Position numbers and translations under genes: made by a program. Under the pieces are notes generated by a model. It was not told the DNA's origin and made no database searches. It saw only the letters and a list, made by a program, of their open reading frames with translations. Below are positions 1 to 9,775 of a DNA stretch of 64,000 nucleotides, piece after piece; positions within the stretch are counted from its first letter, which is position 1; every line of letters starts with the position of its first letter. The stretch is from JBMNKL01 sp050952225 (GTDB lineage Bacteria; Bacillota; Clostridia; Acetivibrionales; DTU013), in the NCBI GenBank assembly GCA_050952225.1, contig JBMNKL010000002.1, forward strand, positions 62,001 through 126,000, given 5' to 3'.

Positions 1-3000
1 GCTCCCCTTTATTATACCATGGATATAGTCACCATCGGCGACAGCTTTCCTTAAGGGCTTCAGCAGCACGGCGCCAGCGCCTTCCCCGGGCACGTAGCCG
101 TCCCCTCCGTCTCCAAAACTGCGGCACCTTCCATCACTTGACGCAAACTTGCCATGGGTCAGAAGAATATACTTATTCGGGTGTATCGTCACATTCACGC
201 CGCCGGCCACGGCCATATCGCATTCTCCCGATTGAATGCTTTTGCAGGCAAGGTGTATAGCAGTTAGCGAGGATGAGCACATTGTATCGACGGCCATGCT
301 TGGGCCGGAAAAATCAAAATAGTATGATACCCGATTTGCAACCGAAGCATAGGAAGATGCCGGGATACCGACATTTCCGGCCGCACTGCATGCTCCGAGC
401 AACTGGTATTGTCCATACATGACTCCCACAAAGACTCCAACCTTTGCCTTTGCCAACTCCTGCCTGGTATACCCGGCATTTTCAAGAGTGTGCCATACGG
501 TCTGCAGGAACAAACGCTCCTGCGGGTCCATGAGCTTCGCTTCCCTGGGAGAAATATTGAAAAACAGCGGATCAAATTTGTCCACATCGTCTATGAATCC
601 GCCCCACTTGCTGTAAACCGAGCCTTCCTTGCTCCTGTCCGGATTGAAATAATCCCTGTAATCCCATCTGTCCTTCGGTATTTCGGTTATGCAATCCCTG
701 CCTTTTTTAAGATTCTCCCAGAATTCATCCAGGTTGCCGGCCATGGGATAACGGCCGCTTATACCTATAATAGCTATTTCTTCATACTCGCCTTTATTGA
801 TTTCCGGTTGTGCGTTGTCGGTTGCGAACCTCTTTCGGCCGGAGTTCATGGTTCCTCTCCCGCTTGCAGCCAAATCCAGGTTTATGCCGGGGCTTTCAAC
901 TCTCCTTGTTTCTCCGAATTTTTTCATGACAGTTGCCGGATGCTTTTCCGTAAAGTATACTGCCAATTCGGCCAGGCTCTTGTACTCGAAAAACAGGGTC
1001 TTGGGTAACTCGCCAAAATCCTTTTCCAGCATTCTCGTCATGGACATGGTTACAACCGAATCTATTCCATATCTTTCAAGGGGCTCGCTTGACGATATCC
1101 TGGAAGCGGGAAGCTTTATCTCTTTTGACAGTAAATCCTTCAAATAAGCATCAAGCTTCTCCTTAATCCGCTCTCTTTCGCCATCTTCAGGCATCTTGGC
1201 GGCACTTTCAGGTTCAATCGCTTTTTCCCCGGCACCTGCGCCGACAGCGGCTGTAATCCTTGCCTTATCTCCCTGAAGAGGTATCAGTTGATGATAAGGC
1301 AATCCAATTGCAGCACCAAATACCGAAATACCGCATTCCTTGCTCATTGGCACAAGGCCCGCCCTGCTGAATAATAATTCCTCTGTCTCTTTTCCCACCT
1401 GCATACCGCCCTCGCGCCATAACGGCCAATTTACGGAAAGGCTCTTTCCTCTCCGCATGCCTTTTTCCCTCAGGCTTTCCCGCATTTGGGCGAAATGGTC
1501 CATAAAACTGTTGGCATAGGCGTAATCACACTGCCCTATGTTTCCCGAAACAGCCGAAAATGAAGAGAACATGGCAAAGAAATCGAGAGGTTCCGTCGCA
1601 GTAGCTTCATCAAGCAGCATTGTACCGTATAGCTTCGGAGCCAGCACATCCTCCATATCCTTTACGGTCTTTTTAATGGCAAGAGAATCCCTGGTAACGC
1701 CGGCGCAATGTATTACCCCGTTTATCTCCCCATATTTCTCCTTTACTTTCGAAACAAGCTCTTTTACATCTCTCCTGTCGGCAATATCCGATTGCATATA
1801 GACTGCTTCCGCACCGGAAGCTTTCAATGCATCAAGCTTGTTCCTCTTTTCCGTCGTAAGTTCCGAACGTCCGGTAAGTATGATTTTCGCTTTTGTAGTT
1901 TTTGCAATATGCTCTGCGAAAATCAGGCCCAGTCCTCCTGCGCCGCCTGTTATCAAATATGTGCCGCCGTCCCTGAACACCTGCTTATCGGCGGCTGTGC
2001 CGGAAACAAGGCTTACGTCGGTTTCCCTGAGAACCTTTATGCTTCTGTTCTCCCCGTCATAAAGCACTTCATCGTCTCCGTCCCCGACCGTTTTTAATTC
2101 AGAAACCAGTATGTCCGCCAGGGAGTCCCCATCTGCCGCCTTTAAGCCGCGCAGTTCCACAATTCTGCAGCCGAACTGGGGATTTTCCAGGTGGAGAGTT
2201 TTCATAAGGGCGCTTACAGCGGCATATTGGGGCTGAACCTCTCCATCGGTACTGTACGCATAAAGCAACCTTATATTGCTTTTAACCTTTTGTTCCATCA
2301 GTGCCCGGGCGGTATAAAGAACAGGATATACGCCCGTATCCACCAGGTCCTTCAAACTTTCCGCCGTCCCGAGTTCCTTGTTTGCCCACAGATATATAAT
2401 ATTTAAAGTATTAACACCATTCAGCTTTATGGTTTCCGCAAGCTTTGTGTAGTCTTCGCTGCATACGGGATTAATTTCATACACATTCCCTGCTGCATTC
2501 CTGAAAGCCGTTCCCGGTTTCACCAAAATCACGCCGGTACCGGAAATGCTTTTAGCAATACTGTCGTACATGCGGTTTCCCGTATCAAAAACCAGGAACA
2601 TTTCCTCCCGCAGATCTTCCTTCATTGCCGCGGCTACAGGTTTATGCTCCCAGTCGCAAGTGAACATTAAAAGCTCGTTTTCAGACGCAGCCTCCCTGTG
2701 CAGGGCCCTTACGGCAAAATTTTCAATTCTTACAAACACTGTACCGTCTATACCGGCGACCACTATGTCATACTTTTCAACGAAACCTCCCGATGTACTG
2801 TCCGAACGCCTGACGTACGCATGGCAAATCCGTGCCGGAGCCTCCAGGATATCAACCCGTCCTGCTGAGAAAGGCAGGTATGGTGCGCCGGAAGACACTC
2901 TGCCGCCTGCTGCCGCTCCAATCATGGCTTGCAATGCCCCGTCGACGACAGACGGGTGCAGCAGGAATTCCCGGTGCTCCCCGCCGGGCAGTTCAGGCAG

Positions 3001-6000
3001 TTCAATGCACGCAAAGCTTTCACCGTTACCATAGTACAGATCTTTTATGGAACGGAAAGCCGGACCGTAATCGATTCCCATGGCTGAGAACTTAGCATAG
3101 CACTCTTCACCCTTTAGATGATTTGTACAGCGTTTTCTTATGGATCCGGCGTCAATCTTCCCGAAGTCCCGCCCTTCACCCGGCTCTTCGAAGACAAGTT
3201 CACCCTGCGCATGAATAATCCTGCCGCCAGCCGGGTCCTCTGTCCATACTTCATACTCTATCCAATCGCCGCATGGGTAAAGGCTGATATACACATCCTT
3301 CGTGCCATTTTCCGGGATAGCGTTATCCACTTCAATCGGTTTTAGCCATACCGTATTTTTTATTGCTTTTACTTTCCTGTTCCCTGCCAGTTCACACGCG
3401 GCACGGGCCATTTCAAAATAAGCGGCCCCAGGCAGTACTTTTCTGCGTCCTATCATATGGTCGGTAAGGAAAAATTCATCTCCTGCAAGCTGAAGCAGGT
3501 ATTTTTGTTCCTCCAGGTCGGAAACATTGCTGTCAATTAATGGATGCAGTTTTTTTGCGTACATTTTTGCATTGGGCCGGATACTGTCGGCCGGGGTGGT
3601 TATCCAGTAACGCTCCCTGGCAAAAGGATAGCCCGGCAGTGAAATACGTCGCGGAGTCTTTCCCTGGTATAAGAGTTTCCAGTCGATATCTATGCCTGAT
3701 ACCCAGAGTTGGGCAAGCTTTTCATATTTTCTTTTCCCGATGACTATATTTATGTACGCTTCTCCCGCTTCGTCCCCAATAAACCCTTCCAGCCTGCTTT
3801 GTCTTGCATTCCCCCTGAATACGCCTTCCACATCGGCTGATCCGCATGCGAACCTATCCAGCTTTTCATAAATTTCCCCGATACTTCCGGCTACAAAAGC
3901 CAGCCGCTCCTCCATTGCTTCACGGCCTACCTGCAGTGTATAAGCCAGGTCTTCAAGGCTTACTCCATCTCCTGGACGTGATGCCTTCAGGAAATCTGCC
4001 AGCAAGCCTGCAAAAGCTTTAAGCCTGTCGTTGTTCCTTGCCGAAAGTATTACAACCTGGGGATCCATCTCCGTGTCCGAGCCCCGAGGCTGATGTTCCG
4101 TCCATTCTTCAAGTATTATATGCGCGTTTGAGCCGCCGGCCCCGAATGAACTTATTCCTGCATACCTGGGACAGTGCTCCTCGCGGCCGTTTTCAATATA
4201 AACAGGTTGCTTCCACTTTTCAAGCTCACGCTGGACACGGAACGGTGATTCTTCAAAGTTTATGTTGGGATTAAGTTTTTCCGCATGAATGGAAGGCACG
4301 AGCATCTTGTTTTTCATCTGGAGTATTACCTTGGTAATTGCCGCTATTCCTGCTGCTGACTCCAGGTGCCCTATATTTGACTTCACAGAACCAATGGAAC
4401 AGAATTGCCTGTCTCCGGTATATTTTCTGAAAGCCCTGACAAGCCCTGAAATCTCTATGGGATCGCCTAATGAAGTACCTGTTCCGTGTGCTTCTATGTA
4501 AGATATTTTTCTTGGATTGATTTTGGCCTTTTTTATGGCCTCAAGAATAAGCTCTGCCTGCGCCGACAGGTTAGGCACCGTATATCCGTTTGTTTTCCCG
4601 CCATGGTTAAGCGTACTGGCTTTTATTACCGCATATATCCTGTCCTTGTCTGCCAAAGCCTTGCTTAATGGCTTAAGCAGCACGGCGCCCGTTCCTTCCC
4701 CGGGAACATAACCGTCCCCGCCTTCCCCGAAACTTCTGCACCGTCCGTCGCTCGACGCAAATTTGTTTTTGTTGAGCATAATATATTTACTGGGGTGAAT
4801 TGTAACATTAACACCACCCGCAACGGCTACATCTATTTCGCCCTTTTGCAGGCTGGCGCATGCCAGGTGGATTGCAGTCAGTGAAGATGAACACATTGTA
4901 TCGATGGTTATGCTGGGGCCGTTAAAATCGAAGTAATATGAAATCCTGTTGGCAATAGAAGCATTTGAAGGTGAAGGCGCCACAAAATTCCCCTTCAGCG
5001 ATTCTTCCGCTCCAAGTATCTGGTAGTGGCTGTACATAGCCCCTACGAATACACCGACTTTATTTTTTGACAGGCTTGCCTTTGTATAGCCTGCATCTTC
5101 CAAAGTGTGCCAGACAGTTTCCAGGAACAGCCTTTCCTGGGGCTCCATAAGCTCGGCTTCCCGGGGTGATATATTAAAGAATAAAGGATCAAACCGGTCT
5201 ACGCCGTCAATAAATCCTCCCCATTTGCTATAGATGAAGCCCGGCTTGCCCTTCCCCGAGCCTAAATAAAAACCGTGGTCCCATCTGTCTTCCGGTATTT
5301 CGGTTATGCAATCCCTGCCCTCCTTCAAATTTTCCCAGAAGGCATCAAGGTTATCCGCCATGGGATATCTGCCGCTTATGCCGATTATAGCTACATCTTC
5401 CTGCTTCTCAAATCCCGGCTCCCTGGTCCCCGCTTCAAAAAAACGTCTCCTGCCGGTTCTTGTTCGCGCTGCGTGCCTGGTTTCGCTTTGCCTGATTTCC
5501 TCTTTCATTCGAAGCGGTTTATTCGCAGGCTTATCCAAAGGCACTGCCAATTTTTCCATAATGGTCTTCGTATGGTTTTCTGCAAAATACTTCGCCAGTT
5601 CCCCAAGACTGCGGTATTCGAACAAAAGTGTCTTTGGAAGCTCTCCGAACGTTTTTTCCATCTCTCTTGTCAGGCTTATGATTAAAACCGAATCGATGCC
5701 GTACTTCTCCAGAGGATCATCGGAGAGAATTTTGGATGCCGGCAGCTTGATTTGCGCGGAAAACAAATTCTTCAGGTATTCTTCCGTCTTTTTGCGGATT
5801 CGCTCTTTATCCGTTTCATCAAGGCTTGCGCTTTTACCGGTATCCGTCATGCGGCTTCCTTTGTCCGCGGCTTTTACCAGGCGCCTTATTTCAGCCTTGT
5901 TCCCATAGAGGATTGCCAGCCGGCTTTCCCCGGTTCCCAGGGCATATTCCAGCAGCCTGGCGCCGTTGCCGCTGTTTACGGGAAGCAAGCCGAACCTCTC

Positions 6001-8961
6001 TTTCATCAACGTTTCGTTTTCTTTGCCGGCTTTCATCCCGCCATCGCTCCAGAGCGGCCAGTTGACCGCCAGTGTCTTTCCGGACCTCATCCCTTTTTGC
6101 ACCATCGATGCTCTCATTTCTGCGAAATGATCCATGAAACTGTTTGCATACGCATAATCTGCCTGCCCTACATTCCCTGAAACCGCGGCAAAGGAGGAAA
6201 ACATCACAAAAAAGTCAAGGGCTTCATCTTCTGTTGCTTCGTCCAATACAAGGGTGCCATATACTTTTGGTTCCAGAACTTCTTCTATTTCCGGTTTTTT
6301 CTTGTTTATTACCAGGGAATCCCTTAAAACCCCGGCACAGTGAATAACGCCGTCTATACGTTTATAGGCATCCCTTATTTTTGACAAAAGCTCCCTGACA
6401 CTTGCGGGATCTGAAATATCACACTTCATGTATACGGCATTTGAGCCGGAAGCACCTATATCCCTGATTCTTTTCTGACTTTCGGGGCCCAGCGCTGAAC
6501 GCCCGGTTAAAACGAGGTTTACCTTGGCTTTCCTTGCCATATATTCGGCAAAAATCAAACCCAGCCCTCCGGCTCCTCCTGTAATAAGATAGACGCCGCC
6601 GTCTTTGAAACAGCTTGCTCCGCCGTCGTTTTCAATTGGACACTCCTCCATCGTCCTCGTAAACCTGCCGTCTCCGTTCCAGAGGACTTCCTCAACACCG
6701 GCGGACAGTGAATTCATTTCCTTCATCAGAATGTCCGCAGCATCATTAAGCCTGTCCCTGAAATCTTTATACAGCCCTATGATCTTGAAGCCGAACCTCG
6801 GATTTTCAAGATTTATGGACTTAACCATCCCGGCTACCGCACTGTTATGAGGGCGTGACACATCTTCGCTTCCTGGATATATATACAAGAATCCGGCCTG
6901 GCGGGCTGCCCTTTGCTCAAAGAGCGCCTGGCAAATATAAAGGACGGAGAGGGCTTCAGCATCCATTGCGGACTTAAGACCGCAAGCGTCCGTCTCCGTT
7001 TGCTTGCCTGCCCATAGATGAAGTATGTTCAAGCTGTCTTTATCCTCCGGGCATATTTCCATTACCAGCCTCTTGTAGTCCTCCGGGTGTTGTGGGTTTA
7101 TTTCGTATACTCCCTTATCAAGGCATTTATATACATCGCCGGGCTTTACAAGTACAATCCTTTCGTTTCCCGTTTTTTCTGCAAGCAGGTTTCTTAATCT
7201 GCCGTCATGGTCAAAAATGAGAATCGAACCCTCCGGTAGCTTTTCAGGAATATACTGCGTTAATTCATTGCGCTTCCACCGGAAACGGTATGCAACTGAC
7301 CCTATTTCCGGCAATTCCTGCTTCAGGGCTCTTGCAGTGAAGTCCTTTATGCTTGCATTCACATATCCTTCTTCATCGGCAATGTATATATCATATTTCA
7401 TTGCGGATGAACCAGGTTCACCGTTCTTGAACTTCACATACGCATAGCATACCGTTCCCATGGAACCCGCTATATCCAGTTCCCCCATAGAAAATGGCAC
7501 ATATGGGACTCCCTGTCTTTCATGTTTGCCGGCAGTCAGGCCTATTACGGTTTGAAGTGCTCCGTCAAGCAGTGAAGGATGCAGCAAGTACCTGTCAAAA
7601 CCTGTCACAAGCTCCGGAGGCAATTCCAGCCTCGACAGGCATTCCCCTTCGCCCGCATATAACTCTTTCAGGCACCTGAAAGCGGAACCATAGTATATCC
7701 CGGCAGCTTCAAACAATTCGTAGCACTCTTTTCCCGTCCTGAAAGAGGAACAGCGGCTCTTAATGGACTCGATCCCCAAGGCCTCCCTCTCGGCGCCTGT
7801 CGCACCGTTTTCAAAAGCCAGCTCTCCGAGAGAATGGCAAATCCTCCCGCCGTTTTCACCTGCCGACCATATTTCATATTCCACACAGTCTGTTCCAGAG
7901 TAAAGGCTGATATATACCTGGTTTATCCCTTCTCTTACGATTTTTTCATCTATAATGAAAGGTGCTTCCCAGTAGACGCTCTTTATCTTTTTGACAGCGC
8001 GGTTTCCTGCCAATTCTCCCGCCGCCCTTGCCATCTCAAGGCAAGCTGCGCCCGGCAGCATTTTATTTGAGCCTATCACATGATGAGCCAGGAAGAATTC
8101 CGTACCATCAAACTTTACACAGTACTTCTGTTCTTCCAGGTCGGATATGTTTTTTCCTATCAACGGATGCAGCTTCTCCGCGCTCCCCGCCGGCACTTTC
8201 GCCACAGCTTCCTTCCCGTCGTATATCCAGTAACGGTCCCTTGAAAACGGATACGTAGGCAACGAAATGCACCGGCAGCGAATACCTGTGTAAAGGTCTT
8301 CCCAGTTTATTCTGACACCTTTTACAAACAAACCGGCCAGCGCTTCAAGCTTGTCAAAGTATTCGCCGTCCGACAGGTTTGAGGAAGCCAGCTCATTGAC
8401 CAGTTCCGCTCCTTTCCGCTCACTGAAGGAATCATGCATCAGGCTTGTGTCTTTTAAATTGTTGAATAAACATCCTTTTACATGCCTGCTGTCCTTAAAT
8501 TCAGCCAACCTGTCCTTCAACTCCGCCGCATCCTTCGCTATAACTGCCATGCGGACCGGAAAGTGGCTTCTTCTTAAATGAAGGGTGTAGGCTATATCTT
8601 CTATATTGCTCCCTGTCCCCTCTTTCTCGAGCCAGCCTATCATGTCAAGAACTTTTTGGTCCAGTGCATCTTCCGTGTTTGCTGAAAGGGGAACCATGTA
8701 ATATGGCTTTTCGCTTTGGTTTTTTTCTTTTCGGGCCTCGCGCGGCGTTTCATTAACTTGCGTGTTTTCCATAGCGGGCTTCAAGGGAGGCCTGATAACC
8801 GGTTCCTCCCGGAGGGCCAAAACTTCGTCCGGACCCGGAGCCGTTTGCTCAATGCCTTTTGTTTCCGTACTATTCCGCCGGGCAATTTCAGCGCCGGTAT
8901 TTGCGGCTGCGGGCTTTATCCATTCCAGCGGATTGCTTCCCAAATGTTTTTTCTGTGCCAT
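1..8961 (-). CDS. Trans-AT polyketide synthase PKS-E (DH-KR-ACP-KS-DH-KR-ACP-KS..., 3' end outside window)
   Basis: The frame is open from ATG at 8961 to base 1, 2987 codons, and runs off the window. Domains by rough residue: disordered tail 1-80; post-KS linker 85-250 without its own KS; DH with HPLIGK near 263 and active His in HHVIG near 293; KR with TGGAGGLG near 788; ACP with YGIDS near 1089; KS9 1188-1615 (DTMCSSS, HGTGT); DH near 1804 (HMIGRRKVLP near 1833); KR near 2332; ACP near 2630; KS10 from 2727, cut by the window edge. No AT domain is present, so malonyl units must come from the separate AT. The first DH-KR-ACP completes the module whose KS8 ends the PKS-D protein. The start lies one base after the ParA stop, with an AGAGGGG ribosome site inside the end of that gene. 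Predicted products of both complete modules are double bonds. The protein is cytoplasmic. Confidence 0.95.
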   Translation of the reverse strand, partial: MAQKKHLGSNPLEWIKPAAANTGAEIARRNSTETKGIEQTAPGPDEVLALREEPVIRPPLKPAMENTQVNETPREARKEKNQSEKPYYMVPLSANTEDALDQKVLDMIGWLEKEGTGSNIEDIAYTLHLRRSHFPVRMAVIAKDAAELKDRLAEFKDSRHVKGCLFNNLKDTSLMHDSFSERKGAELVNELASSNLSDGEYFDKLEALAGLFVKGVRINWEDLYTGIRCRCISLPTYPFSRDRYWIYDGKEAVAKVPAGSAEKLHPLIGKNISDLEEQKYCVKFDGTEFFLAHHVIGSNKMLPGAACLEMARAAGELAGNRAVKKIKSVYWEAPFIIDEKIVREGINQVYISLYSGTDCVEYEIWSAGENGGRICHSLGELAFENGATGAEREALGIESIKSRCSSFRTGKECYELFEAAGIYYGSAFRCLKELYAGEGECLSRLELPPELVTGFDRYLLHPSLLDGALQTVIGLTAGKHERQGVPYVPFSMGELDIAGSMGTVCYAYVKFKNGEPGSSAMKYDIYIADEEGYVNASIKDFTARALKQELPEIGSVAYRFRWKRNELTQYIPEKLPEGSILIFDHDGRLRNLLAEKTGNERIVLVKPGDVYKCLDKGVYEINPQHPEDYKRLVMEICPEDKDSLNILHLWAGKQTETDACGLKSAMDAEALSVLYICQALFEQRAARQAGFLYIYPGSEDVSRPHNSAVAGMVKSINLENPRFGFKIIGLYKDFRDRLNDAADILMKEMNSLSAGVEEVLWNGDGRFTRTMEECPIENDGGASCFKDGGVYLITGGAGGLGLIFAEYMARKAKVNLVLTGRSALGPESQKRIRDIGASGSNAVYMKCDISDPASVRELLSKIRDAYKRIDGVIHCAGVLRDSLVINKKKPEIEEVLEPKVYGTLVLDEATEDEALDFFVMFSSFAAVSGNVGQADYAYANSFMDHFAEMRASMVQKGMRSGKTLAVNWPLWSDGGMKAGKENETLMKERFGLLPVNSGNGARLLEYALGTGESRLAILYGNKAEIRRLVKAADKGSRMTDTGKSASLDETDKERIRKKTEEYLKNLFSAQIKLPASKILSDDPLEKYGIDSVLIISLTREMEKTFGELPKTLLFEYRSLGELAKYFAENHTKTIMEKLAVPLDKPANKPLRMKEEIRQSETRHAARTRTGRRRFFEAGTREPGFEKQEDVAIIGISGRYPMADNLDAFWENLKEGRDCITEIPEDRWDHGFYLGSGKGKPGFIYSKWGGFIDGVDRFDPLFFNISPREAELMEPQERLFLETVWHTLEDAGYTKASLSKNKVGVFVGAMYSHYQILGAEESLKGNFVAPSPSNASIANRISYYFDFNGPSITIDTMCSSSLTAIHLACASLQKGEIDVAVAGGVNVTIHPSKYIMLNKNKFASSDGRCRSFGEGGDGYVPGEGTGAVLLKPLSKALADKDRIYAVIKASTLNHGGKTNGYTVPNLSAQAELILEAIKKAKINPRKISYIEAHGTGTSLGDPIEISGLVRAFRKYTGDRQFCSIGSVKSNIGHLESAAGIAAITKVILQMKNKMLVPSIHAEKLNPNINFEESPFRVQRELEKWKQPVYIENGREEHCPRYAGISSFGAGGSNAHIILEEWTEHQPRGSDTEMDPQVVILSARNNDRLKAFAGLLADFLKASRPGDGVSLEDLAYTLQVGREAMEERLAFVAGSIGEIYEKLDRFACGSADVEGVFRGNARQSRLEGFIGDEAGEAYINIVIGKRKYEKLAQLWVSGIDIDWKLLYQGKTPRRISLPGYPFARERYWITTPADSIRPNAKMYAKKLHPLIDSNVSDLEEQKYLLQLAGDEFFLTDHMIGRRKVLPGAAYFEMARAACELAGNRKVKAIKNTVWLKPIEVDNAIPENGTKDVYISLYPCGDWIEYEVWTEDPAGGRIIHAQGELVFEEPGEGRDFGKIDAGSIRKRCTNHLKGEECYAKFSAMGIDYGPAFRSIKDLYYGNGESFACIELPELPGGEHREFLLHPSVVDGALQAMIGAAAGGRVSSGAPYLPFSAGRVDILEAPARICHAYVRRSDSTSGGFVEKYDIVVAGIDGTVFVRIENFAVRALHREAASENELLMFTCDWEHKPVAAAMKEDLREEMFLVFDTGNRMYDSIAKSISGTGVILVKPGTAFRNAAGNVYEINPVCSEDYTKLAETIKLNGVNTLNIIYLWANKELGTAESLKDLVDTGVYPVLYTARALMEQKVKSNIRLLYAYSTDGEVQPQYAAVSALMKTLHLENPQFGCRIVELRGLKAADGDSLADILVSELKTVGDGDDEVLYDGENRSIKVLRETDVSLVSGTAADKQVFRDGGTYLITGGAGGLGLIFAEHIAKTTKAKIILTGRSELTTEKRNKLDALKASGAEAVYMQSDIADRRDVKELVSKVKEKYGEINGVIHCAGVTRDSLAIKKTVKDMEDVLAPKLYGTMLLDEATATEPLDFFAMFSSFSAVSGNIGQCDYAYANSFMDHFAQMRESLREKGMRRGKSLSVNWPLWREGGMQVGKETEELLFSRAGLVPMSKECGISVFGAAIGLPYHQLIPLQGDKARITAAVGAGAGEKAIEPESAAKMPEDGERERIKEKLDAYLKDLLSKEIKLPASRISSSEPLERYGIDSVVTMSMTRMLEKDFGELPKTLFFEYKSLAELAVYFTEKHPATVMKKFGETRRVESPGINLDLAASGRGTMNSGRKRFATDNAQPEINKGEYEEIAIIGISGRYPMAGNLDEFWENLKKGRDCITEIPKDRWDYRDYFNPDRSKEGSVYSKWGGFIDDVDKFDPLFFNISPREAKLMDPQERLFLQTVWHTLENAGYTRQELAKAKVGVFVGVMYGQYQLLGACSAAGNVGIPASSYASVANRVSYYFDFSGPSMAVDTMCSSSLTAIHLACKSIQSGECDMAVAGGVNVTIHPNKYILLTHGKFASSDGRCRSFGDGGDGYVPGEGAGAVLLKPLRKAVADGDYIHGIIKGS

Positions 8962-8962
8962 A

Positions 8963-9724
8963 CTAAATAACCCCTCTATTTAAAAATTCTTCACAAAGGC
9001 AGGCATAATCTTTAGCTCCTGCACTGTTCGGCCTGTAGCTGAATATATCCTGTCCAAAACTGGGCGATTCCGCCAATGCGACGTTCGTCCTGATAAATGT
9101 ACAAAAAACCTTATCGCCGAAGTGATTGCGGATAATTTCCATAACTTCTTTCTGGAGATTTTTCCTTGAGTCATACATGGTGATTATGAAACCGGATATA
9201 TTAAGCCCAGGATTCAACCTTCTCCTTACTGTTTCCACGGTGTTGTACAATGTACTGACCCCCAACAGCGAAAGGTATTCCGCCTGCAATGGAATAATAA
9301 CTTCATTTGAGGCGGTCAGGGCATTTATGCTGAGCAGCCCCAGGTTTGGGGGACAATCGATTATAATGCCGTCGTAATTGTCACAAACACCATGCAAAGC
9401 CTTCTTCAGCAACAGCTCCCTGCCGCCGATGCTTCCGAATTCACTGTCGGCTTCGGACAGGGACATGGCTGCCGGGATGATATCAATGCCGTTTCTTGAG
9501 CTTATAACATGGTTAATCTCGACCTCGGATTTTAAAAGGTTGTATATCGAAAGCTCCAGGTTCCTTGATTCTATACCCAGTGAAACCGTTAAGTTTGCCT
9601 GCGGATCAAGGTCGACAAGCAACACCTTTTTCCCCAGGTTTCTGAGTCCTGCGCCCAGGTTGACCGCGGTGGTGGTTTTGCCGACCCCGCCTTTCTGATT
9701 TATAATACAGATGATTTTACCCAT
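8963..9724 (-). CDS. ParA/Soj-family partition-type ATPase inside the PKS operon
   Basis: A 253-residue protein with every hallmark of the ParA family. It has a deviant Walker A box KGGVGKTT (signature Lys11, P-loop Lys16), a Walker A' DLDPQAN (Asp40) and a Walker B IIIDCPP followed by NLG. Length and ending are like chromosomal Soj: no N-terminal helix-turn-helix of plasmid ParA and no C-terminal amphipathic helix of MinD. Family knowledge: such ATPases dimerise with ATP, bind nucleoid DNA non-specifically and move or space cargo whose adaptor stimulates hydrolysis. No parB gene or parS-like site was seen nearby. It has a clear AGGAGGT site nine bases upstream, lies 51 bases after PKS-D and one base before PKS-E, and has base composition like the PKS genes, so it is an operon member. 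A role in placing the PKS complex is inference. Confidence 0.93.
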   Translation of the reverse strand: MGKIICIINQKGGVGKTTTAVNLGAGLRNLGKKVLLVDLDPQANLTVSLGIESRNLELSIYNLLKSEVEINHVISSRNGIDIIPAAMSLSEADSEFGSIGGRELLLKKALHGVCDNYDGIIIDCPPNLGLLSINALTASNEVIIPLQAEYLSLLGVSTLYNTVETVRRRLNPGLNISGFIITMYDSRKNLQKEVMEIIRNHFGDKVFCTFIRTNVALAESPSFGQDIFSYRPNSAGAKDYACLCEEFLNRGVI

Positions 9725-9775
9725 TTTATCGGTACCTCCTGTCCGGATACAATGGGATATGGGTCAGGCACAATA

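Noticed and set aside
264..8983. Many 60-200-residue open frames on the plus strand and one minus-strand frame over 1-8961
   Set aside because: They lie antisense or out of frame over a continuous PKS frame with recognisable DH, KR, ACP and KS domains; none has a family motif.
8963..9724. Plasmid or ICE partition locus
   Set aside because: No parB, parS-like repeats, replication or transfer genes; the gene is tightly spaced within the PKS operon.
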